This document shows positions 44,254-55,544 of a stretch of 64,000 nt of DNA, piece by piece. A program made the translations under genes and the position numbers. The notes beneath the pieces are model-generated. The model was not told the origin of the DNA and made no database searches. It saw only the letters and a list, made by a program, of their open reading frames with translations. Source of the stretch: Alentia gelatinosa (taxonomy: Eukaryota; Annelida; Polychaeta; Phyllodocida; Polynoidae); NCBI GenBank assembly GCA_950022655.1, contig OX465579.1:139199118-139263117 (forward strand). Reading direction: 5' to 3'. Each line of letters starts with the position of its first letter. Position 1 is the first letter of the stretch.

Positions 44254-45387
44254 TCAACAGAAAGCGAGCAAAGCATTCGTTTTCACACCTAGTTTAGCAC
44301 CTGCAGAAGTTCCTGCCCCCCTTGTGGAATGCGCTGAGTATTTGGAGGTGTCAATTCCACAAAGGGACAAGGTGTGAATGACATATGGAGAGACAGTGTC
44401 TCTGTTAACGGGCTTATGGGGCCTTTTGTAAGATAGGACTAATTGCTGCGAGGTTCTTATATATTGTGTCGCTAACAAATAATCATCTAACAATTGTACA
44501 ATGCAGATGTTTTTACACTTTGGGAAAGGCTTCAAAACGATTGTTTTGAGTGGCTCACCGGTCTTCGCAGTCTTCATTAACTGCGTGAGTACGAATGATT
44601 TACTTCCGTTTTCTAGTGTTGTCAATTGGTCAATTGAAAGAGCTGTCACTGCTTGGCCTCGTTGGCCAGAAATTATCAAGAATAGTAAAACAAATTTCTT
44701 TGTGATCATTTCAAGTGAAAGGTTTCTGTTTTCACCCCAAGTTTCGAATGTTGTAAAGACAAGTGAAACATCCCAAAATTGATGTTATTTGGGTTTTGGT
44801 GGTTTTCTTAGATATGCAGACCTGATGGCTCTTTTTACCCAAAAAGAAGAACCGATTGTTTGACCATTCTGTAAGTTAGGGAGTAGAAAGGAAAGCGCAC
44901 AACGGGCAGTGTTGATTGAGCCAAAGGCGAAACCATCGTCCGAAAGTTGTTTTAAAAATTTGCAAACTTGAAAAATTTCGGGTTTTAGTTTATCTACCTT
45001 TTGGATATTACAAAAAGTTTCCCATTTCTGGAGATATGTATTATACGATTTCTTTGTATTCGGCTGCCATGATTCTAACAGAAAATCCGCTGTGTCTTTA
45101 TCACAATTTTTTGTCTCCACCAATTTTTCGCTTACAAAATGGAAATAATTAGTGGTAACCCTTTTTGGAACGTGTGTTGTTGGGAGATCGGAATGATGAG
45201 ATTGTTTTTCTTTCTTCCGATTCTTCTGGTCTGCTTTGCCTGGTTTTTTAACTGCGTGTACCAGACTGCGGTCGGCCAGTCTGGGGTGACGAGCGCAATC
45301 CATCTGGGTCTGTCTGTTCTTGTCTTTTTGAGGACTTTCAGTATCAGGCTGAAAGGGGGGAAGGCATATCCTTTTATATGGTTCCAA
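44254..45387 (-). pseudogene. DIRS tyrosine recombinase, one stop and truncated C-terminus
   Basis: The frame runs from 45,387 to 44,254 with an in-frame TAA at 44,785-44,787 (after RKPPKPK). N-terminal core-binding part: FLLESWQPNTKKSYNTYLQK, VCKFLKQLSDDGFAFGSINT. Catalytic part: LLFLIISGQRGQAVTALS (first Arg), then GIDTSKYSAHSTRGAGTSAG (H-x-x-R). The frame stops about 16 residues after the H-x-x-R box (GVKTNALLAFC), before the place where the catalytic Tyr should be. Either a frameshift or truncation removed it. The start overlaps the end of RNase H by 256 bp. Confidence 0.85.
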
Positions 45388-47003
45388 GAAATAGAAAAAG
45401 CATCAAAATGGCTTGCCATTGGGATTGGCTTCCAGGAACAGAAATAATCGCATTTTGCATTTCTGAAGGAAGCAAACAAATCTATGTCCGGTAAACCTAC
45501 CCAATCTAGGATTTTTGAATATACTTTATCTGATAACTGTATTTCCAAATTATCTTTAAATTCTCTCGAGGCTGTGTCAGCGAGTGTATTTTCTACTCCT
45601 GGGAGATGTGATACAATTAACCAGTTGTCCGTTTTTTCGGCCCATTCCCAAATTGAATTTGCAATGGTGTCACATGATATTGATTTTACTCCACCTTGTT
45701 TGTTTATGTACGCCATGGCCATGGTATTATCTGTCAAGATATGTATTAATTTGTTTGTTGTACGGCAAAAACTTTTCAAATACAACTCTATTGCTTTTAA
45801 TTCTAACACGTTTATGTGATCTAATTCGTGTTCCTCCCATCTTCCACCTATAGAAATTCCTTGTGAGTGAGCGCCCCAGCCGTCAAGGCTGGTGTCTGTA
45901 GACATTTCTACGTCTGGGGTTAATGATCTTATTTTTCTCTTTGAATTTTGTATGTGTGTTAACCACCATTTGATATTATCTTTTCCCTCTGGGGAAATCG
46001 TCATTGTCTTATCGTATTTCCCACAATTTTTCACAAGGGCTGCATTTTTGTCCCTTTCCAAAGTCTTTATGTGTGATAACCCGTAATCTAGTGCTGGGGT
46101 GTATGCTATCATTAATCCGACCAACATGGCGCACTCACGTATTGTTACAATTTGTTTTTCCAGGATTTCGTTTGCACAATTCTTGAATTTTTGTACCTTG
46201 TTTTCATTTAAAGTTACTTCTAGTTTTTCGGTATTTATAATAAATCCCAAAAATTGTATCTTTTTCGTTGGGGTACATACAGATTTGCCGGGGTGTACCA
46301 CAAAACCTAGAAAATCTAGGGTTTTTGCCAGCAGTTGTACTGTTTTTAGGCACTGTGGTTCTATGTTTGCGATTACGAAGGAGTCGTCGATATACCCGAA
46401 ACAATTCCCTCCTTGCTTTCAGACATATGCGAATACGGGGTTCAACAATTTCGTGAATATGCGCGGCGCACAGGCTAGGCCATTGGGTAAGACAGTGTAC
46501 TGGTACAGTTTGTTGTTCCATCGAAATCTTAGGTATTTTCTGTCAGATTTATCGATACATATTGAATAATAAGCGTCTTTTAGATCGATTGACGCCATGT
46601 AATCGTTTCTTTCTACCAGATCAATCGCTGTTGTAAATGTAGACATTTTGAAATGTTGGTATGCAATGTGTTTGTTCAACTCAGTCAAATCTAAAATAAC
46701 CCTTATGTTGTTTTCTGGCTTTGGTCTCGTAAATATGTTTGAGATCCATTCCCCGTTGGTATGGGAGGTTTCTTCTACAATACCTTTGTTTAACATCATT
46801 TCAATTTCAAGATTTACCTTTTCAATTTCGTCTTTGCGCAATTTGTATGGTTGAGGCACTTTCATTTGTATTGGTTGAGAAATGAAATCTAGCTTTACAC
46901 CTTTTACATGTTCAAGAACCCATTTGTCTTTGGTAATGGTACGCCAATTGTGTGTATAATTACGTGTTTGGCCTGCTCTGAATTTCTTCGGAGTATGTAC
47001 CAA
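45132..47003 (-). pseudogene. DIRS reverse transcriptase-RNase H, one stop
   Basis: A single frame to 45,132, open upstream into the gag end, with one TGA at 46,419-46,421 between FTKLLNPVFAYV and KQGGNCFGYIDDSFV. RT motifs: KVPQPYKLRKDEIEKV, NIFTRPKPENNIRVILDLTE, YMASIDLKDAYYSICI, VLPNGLACAPRIFTKLL, then the YIDD catalytic box and FLGFIINTEKLEV. RNase H: MSTDTSLDGWGAHSQG, INVLELKAIELYL, HILTDNTMAMAYIN with catalytic Asp and Glu in place, then LADTASREF. The polymerase copies element RNA into cDNA. The stop lies just before the YIDD box, so only a truncated product could form. Confidence 0.92.
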
Positions 47004-47071
47004 CTCATGTTCAAGTTCAATGGACAGTCGTGTTGTTTCACATACAGTTTCATACAGTTCACATACCTCTT

Positions 47072-47086
47072 CTACTTCTTTTTTTG
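47072..47086 (-). promoter_or_regulatory. Candidate -1 ribosomal frameshift site gag/RT
   Basis: The minus strand reads CAA AAA AAG AAG TAG in the gag frame. The heptamer A_AAA_AAG (47,084-47,078) is a classic -1 slippery site and sits two codons before the gag stop. After a -1 shift the frame opens into EVEEVCELYETVC and continues into the RT. No downstream pseudoknot was identified. Confidence 0.6.
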
Positions 47087-48583
47087 TGTCGGACTCTGTT
47101 GTTGTTGAGTCTGCGACTTGTTGTTGTTGTTGTACCAGGATTTCTGGTACTGGTTTCCACTGCTCTGGTACTGGTTGTTGTACCCTTGGTTGTATCCCCC
47201 TCCTCGCTGATTGTTGAAGCGGGGTTGGTGGTTGTATCGGCCGCTCCTAAACCCCATACCTTGGTTGTTGTACCGGCGTCCTTCGCGTTGTTGGTGTGGC
47301 TTCGTCTGCTTTGATTTTTCGGTAGACTGTGGTTTGGCTAATAGCTTCTTAGCCATTTTTTCCCCTTTCTCTACCTCTTTGACGGAAGTGTTAACATCAC
47401 CGAAGAGGCTCTTTGTGCTGAGCGGTGCGTTGATGGTGGCGTCTGCTAGGTCCCGCGCCAGCTTAGGGCGGAATGCTTCCCGTCGTCTCTTTGTTATTAG
47501 TGAATTCGCTATGAAGAGGAGTCTGATTCCGTCTACTGCGGATTCAGACGCTTTGTTGAGTTCTTCGTCTTCCGCTCCTCGTTTAAACGCAAGTTCAAGG
47601 AAAGGCAGAATTGCGGAATAGGAGGCCATCATGGCCTGTGTGGCGTGCACCAATTGTAAATCCATTTTCTTTAAGTGGGAGTCAATCTCCTTCGAGTTCT
47701 TGAACCCCTCGTCCATAAGGTGCACGGTCATGTTGTGCACATTCAATGGCGGTGGATATTTCTCCATGAGGGCTTTTGCATCCTTCACTTCTATTTGTGC
47801 GTTGTGGTATGAGTCAATGAGACCTGCCAAAGAGTCATCGATAGCTGGCGAAGATTTTGGTTTTTCGATGTCGGCAAACCTGGAAATTCCGGCCGTGGTA
47901 ATGGCCCCAGGTTTGGCTGTTGCGAAGTGGTCTTTCTTCTTTTCCTTTGTCTCTGAGGCCGCGGCCTCATTAACGGTCGCGTCCCCTTTAGCGTCCTCCT
48001 CCACAGGGGGTTGTTGTTTTAGGGGTACGGGGTTCACCCGCGTACCCTGCATGGGTTCCGCGTCACTTGCCTTGTTTTCAGAAATAGAATCCGCAATTTT
48101 TTCGTCATTTCTTTGCGAATTTTTTACCGTAGATGTGTCCGGCATCGCATCTTCCAATTCAAATTTGGTTGAAGTACGGTATTTATGAATAGCGACTGGA
48201 GGAATTGAAGACCCAATCCTCCTTGAAGAATCGCCTTGGGGTCCGTTAATGGCGTCTCCTGCCTGCTCCTTTGTCCTGGAGCTACACCTTGTGCTGCGTT
48301 CACTCTCGGCGTGGGAGACGTGTGACGAGCTTTCACACTCAGAAGGTGTTGCAATTACGCGACGGACCTTCTTAGTCATTCTCTTCTTTCTTGGTCTCTG
48401 CTCTTCTACTGAGGAGTCAGATTCCAAAAGGGGGTGTCTCTTTGACCCTTTCTGTTGACACTCATCGGCGGCCATTACTGGTCCCTTTGAGGTAGAAGGT
48501 ATCGGTGAATCGTCCTTGGATTTATCCGCGGATTTTTCATTTTTCTTAATTAGTTCAGCCTTCGCTTGAAGTGCCGACATCAT
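47072..48583 (-). CDS. DIRS ORF1 (gag-like), intact
   Basis: The 503-residue frame starts MMSALQAKAELIKKNEKSAD and has no internal stop. The N-terminal third is disordered and Ser/Lys-rich with a basic patch (PRKKRMTKKVRRV). A helical central domain (about residues 255-400: LAGLIDSYHNAQIEVKDAK, MMASYSAILPFLELAFKRG, IRLLFIANSLITKRRREAF) resembles the capsid-like core of DIRS gag proteins. It ends in a Gly/Asn/Gln-rich tail (RGGGYNQGYNNQYQSSGNQY) of nucleic-acid-binding type, followed by A_AAA_AAG and TAG. It would package the RNA. It is the only uninterrupted long frame among the retroelements here. Confidence 0.8.
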   Translation of the reverse strand: MMSALQAKAELIKKNEKSADKSKDDSPIPSTSKGPVMAADECQQKGSKRHPLLESDSSVEEQRPRKKRMTKKVRRVIATPSECESSSHVSHAESERSTRCSSRTKEQAGDAINGPQGDSSRRIGSSIPPVAIHKYRTSTKFELEDAMPDTSTVKNSQRNDEKIADSISENKASDAEPMQGTRVNPVPLKQQPPVEEDAKGDATVNEAAASETKEKKKDHFATAKPGAITTAGISRFADIEKPKSSPAIDDSLAGLIDSYHNAQIEVKDAKALMEKYPPPLNVHNMTVHLMDEGFKNSKEIDSHLKKMDLQLVHATQAMMASYSAILPFLELAFKRGAEDEELNKASESAVDGIRLLFIANSLITKRRREAFRPKLARDLADATINAPLSTKSLFGDVNTSVKEVEKGEKMAKKLLAKPQSTEKSKQTKPHQQREGRRYNNQGMGFRSGRYNHQPRFNNQRGGGYNQGYNNQYQSSGNQYQKSWYNNNNKSQTQQQQSPTQKKK

Positions 48584-49400
48584 GCATGCCAGGTATTAGA
48601 CTCTAATCCAGTAATTGAGTACTAATCCTGTATTCTTAAGTAGGTAGGAGTTGAGGCCAGCCTCTATCCTCCGCAGCGATGCTACAACAAAAAAACAAAC
48701 CAAAAGGTTAGTTTTCTGTATGATACAATTTTAAAAACATACCTAAAACAAGTAAAGGTATGTCTTTTACTTAATTATAACAAATAACATAATTGCGGTA
48801 ATTAAAAGTAATTCATAATGGGCTTAACCCTTACCTTGCTCTATTGTACGTCTGACCTCTCTCGGTGTTCGCGCGTTACTGACTAATCACAAAGCTCATC
48901 TTCCCTGTATTCTGGGGCGACAGAAAATAGTCTGTAGTGAGTAGGAACCTGAGTAGATTCTGGTGGTCTTTCTATCCGCATCACCAGCGGAGGGGTGAGC
49001 AGTCTGGTCTGCCAGGGGCCACACTGTTCTGTGGAGCAGAGCATTTTCTATGCTTACATCTATTTGTTGAGCCTCTGGGGCGGAGGCGCCTGCAAGTACC
49101 TCCCTCTCGTAGGCTGCTGTTCCTACCACGCTTCCTCAAGAAGCCGACATTGTAGATCAAGAAGCCCATGTGCTTAAAACACAAAATGTCTTTCTCAAGG
49201 GCTGGCCTTTCTGAATACTAAAACCATGACTGGGTAGCCACCTCCTTCAGACACTCTCTCTTTCCAGTGTATCCTCGTACCATCGGCTGATGCAGTTAAA
49301 CAATTTGAGTATTTCCGCCTGAGTTAGTGCTACTATCTGTCTCCTCCTTTAGAGATCTGACTCTCCAGAATGTCTCCTTGCTGGCCCACCCACTAATCAG
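48584..49400. other. DIRS 5' region and intergenic sequence
   Basis: 48,584-48,900 probably contains the leader of the DIRS element, but its end was not located. No ORF is supported. Confidence 0.35.
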
Positions 49401-51480
49401 CAGTGGCAGGGGACGGTAAGGTCTGTGGTGTCTTTGCTACCGTAGCAGCAGGTTTGGCTGGCGATGGCAGGGGAGGGAACTCCTTCTCCTTACCAACAAC
49501 CGTACCCGAAGCCGTTGTAGTCCCAGATTAATAAGAACTGGGTCCTTTGCTAGGGGCTCAACACCGAGGATGCTCGTCTTAGGGCGGGCCCCAGGCAAGA
49601 TCTTCGTCCCTGAGGGCCCACTGGCCAAAGCCAGTGGGTGTTAACACCTCTGCTTGCTGCTGCAACAGTGGACTTGGCAGGGACACCTCCCTTCACCACA
49701 TCGGCAATGGTAGGTGGCCCTGGTGCCTTCTTCTCAGTCTTTCCCTCATATTTCACCGGAGCCTCATCCTCGCTAGAGGACAAGGGTGACTTAACCTTCT
49801 TGGGAACCGAGGAACATTTAGTTGATTCCTTGCTAAGGGATAGATTGCTCTACAAATGATGGTTCATACAAGTGAAGTCCTTCTTGGAGAGGCTGAGGTT
49901 CCTGGTAAACACAGTGTTCCTCTTCCACCCAATTCAGAACTTCCCATCGGTGACAAATGTCTCCAGATCCTTTCCAGCTTCCCGTGCTTCCGTCGCAAGG
50001 TTGATGAACTTCTGCCAGAGGTTCATCACCCGCTCCCTAGCTTTGGGTCTTCTCGTTGATAATGTGACTGACTTGACACAACCGACGAGATTGACTTAAC
50101 TAGAGCCACGTGCCAAGGCATTGCAGTCACGGTTGCTTGTCAAGATGCTCCTCAACGAGGTGCCACACATACTGAGCCTGTGTGTCGTAGGTTTGGGACA
50201 ACTTCTTGTCCGCACCGTGACACCCCACAAATATGCAGTGTATCCCATTGCCAAAATGCTACAATGCATACACGATCTTGGCCTTGACCAACTTGTCATA
50301 CTTCAGGGAAATGACACTCCCAACGGCAAGTACACAAGTAATGTACCATTTCTTCGAAGTGCCCTCGTCCTGAAGCCACTTCTCATTGTCAGAGACCCCA
50401 TCAACACTGACCTTACTGGGAATCCATAAGCGGTTCTTGCGCTGAAGAACTTAGAGGCAAGTGTAAGTCTTGCCCACTAAAGTAGGAGGTAGCTGGTGGC
50501 TACCGTTCGCTTCTTGGCCCACTTTACGCCAAGCTGGAAATCTGCAGTGTCTGTCCATCTCCGACCCCCAACACTTTACGGTCTCCTCACATTCAGCACC
50601 ACATGTACTGGCCACGGAGTCCACTGCCTTGACAGCTGCAGCTGTGGATGTGGGCTTATCCCAGCCTTTTCACCCAGCCCCCTTCGCCTCTCCCTTGGGC
50701 TTAGCAGGTTTACCTTTCACCTTGCCCGCCTTCGCCAAGGCTACTCTCTTGCTGGACTTATTTCTTTTGGCTCTTTCACCTCCTCTGCAGGAGGGCCCAA
50801 TTACCTCTCAGTTCTGCAGCCTTGGTGGCTTTGACAGCTCTGGTAGCCTGGCGAGCTTTCTGCCTCTGATGCTAGGACAGCTCTGAGTCTGTGGTGAGGT
50901 CACTGAACTGAGAAGACTCAGACTAGAATAAACCACTGATCGGCTTAACGTTCTTCGGCCACATTACCCAGGGGTGGCAACAACATCTCTCCTCTGCCAG
51001 ACTTTAGGGTGCTAGTAGCTGAAGCCATTGCGCCTTTATTCTGAATCCTAGCGGGGGAAGCTTTATTAGTGGCCAAGGCTGTGTCAGTCCGCTTCCCGTC
51101 CTTACTCCACGGTGCTTTCCAAAAGAGTTCTTAAGGATCGCAGAGTAGTCAGACTCATCTCCATCCAAGTCATCCAACATGATGAACAAGGCATCGCCTC
51201 GATCTGCCATCCCCTCAGGTGAGGCCGAGGGTCCGGTCAGGTAATGACAAGCAACAATTGTAGAGAGGAAGCCTCCACAACTACTCTCAGCCAGGCTGAG
51301 GTAGCACGTCTGACTCTGACTCTGACCTGATTTGCTCGCACTCGCTCTCCCAACAGAGATTCTGATTCCCGGGGGTATCCCCACTGCAAGCTCCCAACCG
51401 AGTCTCTCATCACTGAGGGATTTCATCTGCTGTCATGCTTCAGGCTAAGTGATATGTAAGGCTGATCAATTGGGCAGAAT
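49400..51480 (-). pseudogene. Decayed coding region, unrecognised
   Basis: GC content rises and minus-strand frames become protein-like over 2 kb. Examples: ISVGRASASKSGQSQSQTCY and MLDDLDGDESDYSAIL (about 51,360-51,130); a Lys/Ala/Pro-rich stretch with ALAKAGKVKGKPAKPKGEAK (about 50,740-50,680); DGVSDNEKWLQDEGTSKKWY and GSVISLKYDKLVKAKIVYAL (about 50,410-50,270); YDTQAQYVWHLVEEHLDK (about 50,190-50,135); EDEAPVKYEGKTEKKAPGPP (about 49,770-49,710). Stops and frame changes lie between the blocks. No known domain. The composition suits a retroelement gag or a degenerate host gene. Plus-strand ORFs over the same span are shadows. Confidence 0.4.
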
Positions 51481-51489
51481 GGATAATTA

Positions 51490-53230
51490 CCTGACAGCAT
51501 GTATGCAATTCTGCAGTCTCTGGAGGGCCCTTGACGGGGATCCCTTAGAGAAAGGTCTGTTCTGATGGATCTGGGAGTACAACGGCTTTGGGTAAGGCTA
51601 TTCCGAACTCTGGCTGCTGGCACAGCTGAAGTAGGGACGGGCCGGATACCTCAGTTTTATCTCTAGCTAGGAATACTGTCTTGTCTGCCTCGGCTCTGTC
51701 CTGGCTAGTCTGCCTCAGCCCCAGTGGCTCGGATGTACCGACTTAGCCAAACTGGCTTCTCATGTATTAATTGATTCAGTTCTTATATTGGGACAGGAAG
51801 GATCCTATAGACAAGACAAGTCGACTAACTAGTGTGATGTATGTATTGAGAATATCAGAGGGTGCCTCCTAACAGGTCATCGCTCAAGATAGTTGTTCAG
51901 GCCCAACTGCTTTGACTGCCACCCACTGCGTTTGAACCAACCCCATGTCTTCATTTGCACTGACCCCCCAATAGCATATGATAGGAAGCAGATGTCAACT
52001 CAGAGCTCACTTGGAACGCAGACACCTAGGCATCAACATCTCCAGGCTGCTGAGCATTACCACAACTACTGTAAGGAGGCCTCAAGACCATAGGACACTA
52101 GACTACAGAGGCCTTTACTGAGGATTGGGCTTCTCTCCACAAACTGCTATCACCCCAACACTGGAGGAACAGAGATGGATGACTGCCTCTGATAACAAAG
52201 AGGACTTGTATCATATGAAAACTACAGAAGTGAAGGTGAATTTGTATGTTGATGAGAAGTGTCATGTAACTGTATACTTTGTTATAATATATGTTATGAA
52301 TGCATATCTGTGTATGGTTATCTGTCTTCTTCATTTGGTATAGAAGATATTTCAAAGTCTCTTTTCTTGTCACTGTGTTAGCTTGTCTATTAGATTAGGC
52401 TTTAGTTACTGTATGTGACACTGGTCCCCCCCCCCCCAGTGGTTGGTGAGCGGAGCACTTTTTAAGATATACATGTCAACTAAGGGGGCTGTCTAGGGGA
52501 CCTGTAGTCATATATTAGCCATGTTCATGCAAACGCCTGCGAACGTCTGCAAACGTCTGCAAACGTCTCCAAACCCAAATTCGTATGGAAAATCGCCTTA
52601 GTGGATCTGACCTTTATAGATTAGATTGTATTTTAGGTGATATAGTTGACATAGGGTTGAATTGCCAAATCCCAATGGGGATCTAGTGGGTGATACCCCT
52701 GATCTTAATCATTGATACTTTTCTATAAGCCGTTTTCGAGCTAAATAACTGACTGATTCGGGCATGACCAAGGCCACTGTTTCTTTCTGATTGTTTCTTT
52801 TTAATACCCCCTCCCATCTTTTATTTTCCATGGTTAGTTTCTCTAAGGTATATAGTCCTGTGATAACACCCACTAATAAGACTATTCTACGTCATCTCGG
52901 AGTTGCGCATTTACTTACTAGGTCTGCATTACTTCTAAATCTGCCTTCTTTGTACGCGTCCCTTATTTATGCACTAAATGGTCATCATTTACACAGTGTA
53001 ACCTGTTACAGTCAACGAATATGCAAGCTAGCAGTTTTCCATTATCTCGCTTTGTGTATAAATAATGTACAATTCAATAACAGCATCAATTGTCCCTGTC
53101 CCTGTTATAAAGCCATATCGTTTTGTGTTTAATATAGTATATCTTTCTATGAAATGGTTTATTGTTGTATGTGTTATATTTTCTATTAGTCTCCCGGGGG
53201 TTAAATAATACTCAACGAGATAGGACTCGA
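51490..53230. other. Intergenic sequence, nothing firm
   Basis: A run of AAACGTCTGC units occurs at 52,530-52,565 and a poly-C run at about 52,425-52,438. The ORF at 52,791-53,132 has no recognised domain. Confidence 0.4.
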
Positions 53231-53244
53231 ATCAATAACATAAT

Positions 53245-54105
53245 ATGAACAGTATCCCATACTTGCAACTACTACGAGTAAAAAGGATATGTTCAAATGC
53301 AATGGCCTATGAGCTTAACGCCAGTCAAAAGATACAGGACTTTCGGGAACGAGGGTACCCGATCGACCTCCTACAAAGGTGTAAAGCCAGGGTGGACAAA
53401 ATCAGTAGAGCAGAAGCCCTACAGAAAAGCACCAAGAAGGAAACAGAAGAAGACAAGGTCTTCCTGATAAGTACCTTCAGACAGGGACACAAAACCCTAC
53501 CTTTGATAGTACAGAAAAATTGGGAGATTCTCGGAAAATCCGGTTCGACCAAAAACCTGTACAACTCGAAACTCGTCAAAGGCCATAGAAGGCCAAAGAA
53601 TCTGAGAGACCATCTAGTACGGGCAAGAACCATATACCACACCGAAAGTACCCCAAAGAAAGGGAAAAAAGTATGGGACAACCAATGCAACAAAAAAGAC
53701 TGCAAGTATTGCCCATAAATCAAAAGAACAAAAAAAATCAAGTCTAAAACCAAAGGAACCCTACACAGGTGCAAAGATGAAGCAATGTGCAACAGCTCGA
53801 ACCTCATCTATTGCATCGAATGCAAAAAGTGTGGGGCCCAATATGTGGGACAAACCAAACGGAAGCTAAAAGAAAGGTTAGCTGAACACCTGCGATCTAT
53901 TCGCAAGAACAAAGGGACAAACTACGTCCCCAAACACTTCAACATGAAAGACCATGAAGGAGTGGAGGTTGTAAGAATATATGTAGTAGACTACATATAC
54001 AAACATCCGGAGAGCAAAACGTACAAGATTGAATACAACTGGATTCATCGTCTCAAGTGCCAGGCACCAAGGGGACTCAACACAATGGATAGCAAATATG
54101 GATGA
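53245..54105 (+). pseudogene. Penelope-like element, 3' half with GIY-YIG domain
   Basis: One frame from 53,245 to 54,105 with a single TAA at 53,716-53,718. It starts SIPYLQLLRVKRICSN, then RERGYPIDLLQRC, and GHRRPKNLRDHLVRART, the region after RT in Neptune/Poseidon-type Penelope proteins. A cysteine cluster follows (NQCNKKDCKYC, CKDEAMCNSSN) and a GIY-YIG endonuclease: LIYCIECKKCGAQYVGQTKR, KLKERLAEHLRSI, then HFNMKDHEGVEVVR and YNWIHRLKCQAPRGLNTMD. The GIY-YIG domain cuts target DNA in this retroelement class. The RT is absent, so the copy is 5'-truncated at about 53,240, and one stop makes it inactive. Confidence 0.85.
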
Positions 54106-54109
54106 AAAC

Positions 54110-54900
54110 TATCAACGCCATGTCAAAAAAAAATTTTGAGAGGATGAAGTCGCCCGAACCAAACTCGCAACGAGTTGATGGGAGAAAACCCACCTCGACG
54201 GGAAAGTATAGACGAATCATTAATACAAAGTATTCATAAATCCATAGACGACTATCACTGACCGATGTTCGAGCCGTAAAGCAAAAACATAGCGCGGTGC
54301 GTCCGCCACAAAGCGGTGAACACACCAGCCAGGAAGAGCGCACAGAAAACGATCCGTCCATCTCCCAGCACAGACCAGAAAAGGGAAATGCAAAGACGCC
54401 CGAAGAGACATATATACTGTCGAAACTAACGAGTAAGTAGGAGAAGCATAACTGAATGCTCCCCCATAGACTATGTACACACAGAACCAACTCCAAACGT
54501 CCCCCAGAGAGGGAAGGAGAATCAGCACAAATTAGTTCCAAAAAAACCCACCAGAGGCCACCACCACTCAGAGACTGTGGTGGAGCCACAGGTAGTGTCA
54601 ACAAAGACAGGAACAACAGCTGTAAGGATTGGTCAACACACAGGTTCAAGTGCCTTTGTCTGGACTTCCAGCCAAGGAACACGCAGGATCTAGGTCACTT
54701 GACCACACACAACCAACCATGGTCAAGTTCTGTAACACACAGGCGAAATTCCGCGCGAAAATCGGTCACTTACTCACTAGTCGCATAGCAGCCCAGTCAA
54801 CAACCCAATAACATAATATGAGTTGCTGTTTTTGAATACTGCAATCACTTTGTCCATCTTGGGGACATTTTCTTTGATTAAAGGAGGTTTAACCTTGTCA
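54110..54900. other. PLE 3' flank and intergenic sequence
   Basis: Contains AAAAAAAAATTTTG shortly after the PLE stop. The ORFs on either strand (for example 54,077-54,682 minus) are not recognised. Confidence 0.35.
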
Positions 54901-54910
54901 ACTTTATTAC

Positions 54911-55275
54911 ATGACAGCCAAGTCGACTCGATTACTACGCGAGGCATATGATTTTTCTGGGGATAGATTTCCGGCACTTCCAAGGGGGAGAAATCCTCTA
55001 AGGAACATGAAAAGGCAGCAGTCTCGTCTGAAGCTTCGGCAAAGACAAGCACTGCTGGTGCCAGACCAAAAGAGAAAGGCACAGATGCCAAAGGGACTGG
55101 TGGGGCCGCGATGGAGGAGGATTTCCCTTCTCTTCCATCTCCAGCTGGGCTTGCCCCCAATGTGGCACTGAAGCAGAAGAAACCGCAGCCTGCACTGGTG
55201 GCTTCCACTGTTACAGTTGCATCCACATCAAGGGATGTGTATTCTAAGACACTAACTAGACCTACACTAGCACCG
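54911..55275 (+). pseudogene. Possible coding remnant, Ala/Lys/Thr-rich, unrecognised
   Basis: A plus-strand frame reads STRLLREAYDFSGDRFPALP, then EKAAVSSEASAKTSTAGARP, GAAMEEDFPSLPSPAGLAP, ALKQKKPQPALVASTV and VYSKTLTRPTLAPIG. Texture resembles gag or ORF1 linkers and recalls the Lys/Ala-rich stretch in the decayed region at 49.4-51.5 kb. No domain is recognised. The antisense ORF of 175 codons is probably a shadow, but this could be reversed. Confidence 0.3.
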
Positions 55276-55544
55276 ATAGGGTAGGAAACTGGGAACCGCA
55301 GCACATGTCAAGGTACCTGAATCATTTAGACAACCTGGTGGTCACAAACATGTACAAGTTTAGGGGCGGCATACAACAACTCACGGAGTATGAGTGCGTG
55401 ATTACACTCTAAAGGTTGCTCAGGAGACCAAGGCAAAAGACTCAGAGACCCAAGCAAGCCAGGCCTAGATTCAGCCAATGGTGATACCCCTGGTATCTTC
55501 CCCATTGAATCTGCGGCAGCCACCAGAGGCCACCTGGACTATGA

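Larger units (their letters stand above)
44254..48583 (-). mobile_element. DIRS-type YR retrotransposon
   Basis: Minus-strand order: gag (48,583-47,072), RT-RNase H (47,003-45,132) in the -1 frame, tyrosine recombinase (45,387-44,254) overlapping RNase H. That order and the overlap are typical of DIRS-like elements, which lack an integrase and integrate by recombination. Only one stop interrupts each of RT and YR. Terminal inverted repeats and the internal complementary region expected for DIRS were not found by eye. A methyltransferase domain is not seen. Confidence 0.88.

Noticed and set aside
50470..50886. 138-codon plus-strand ORF rich in Pro/Leu/Ser
   Set aside because: The opposite strand reads as a Lys/Ala/Pro-rich hydrophilic protein continuous in style with its neighbours. 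The plus ORF looks like its shadow.
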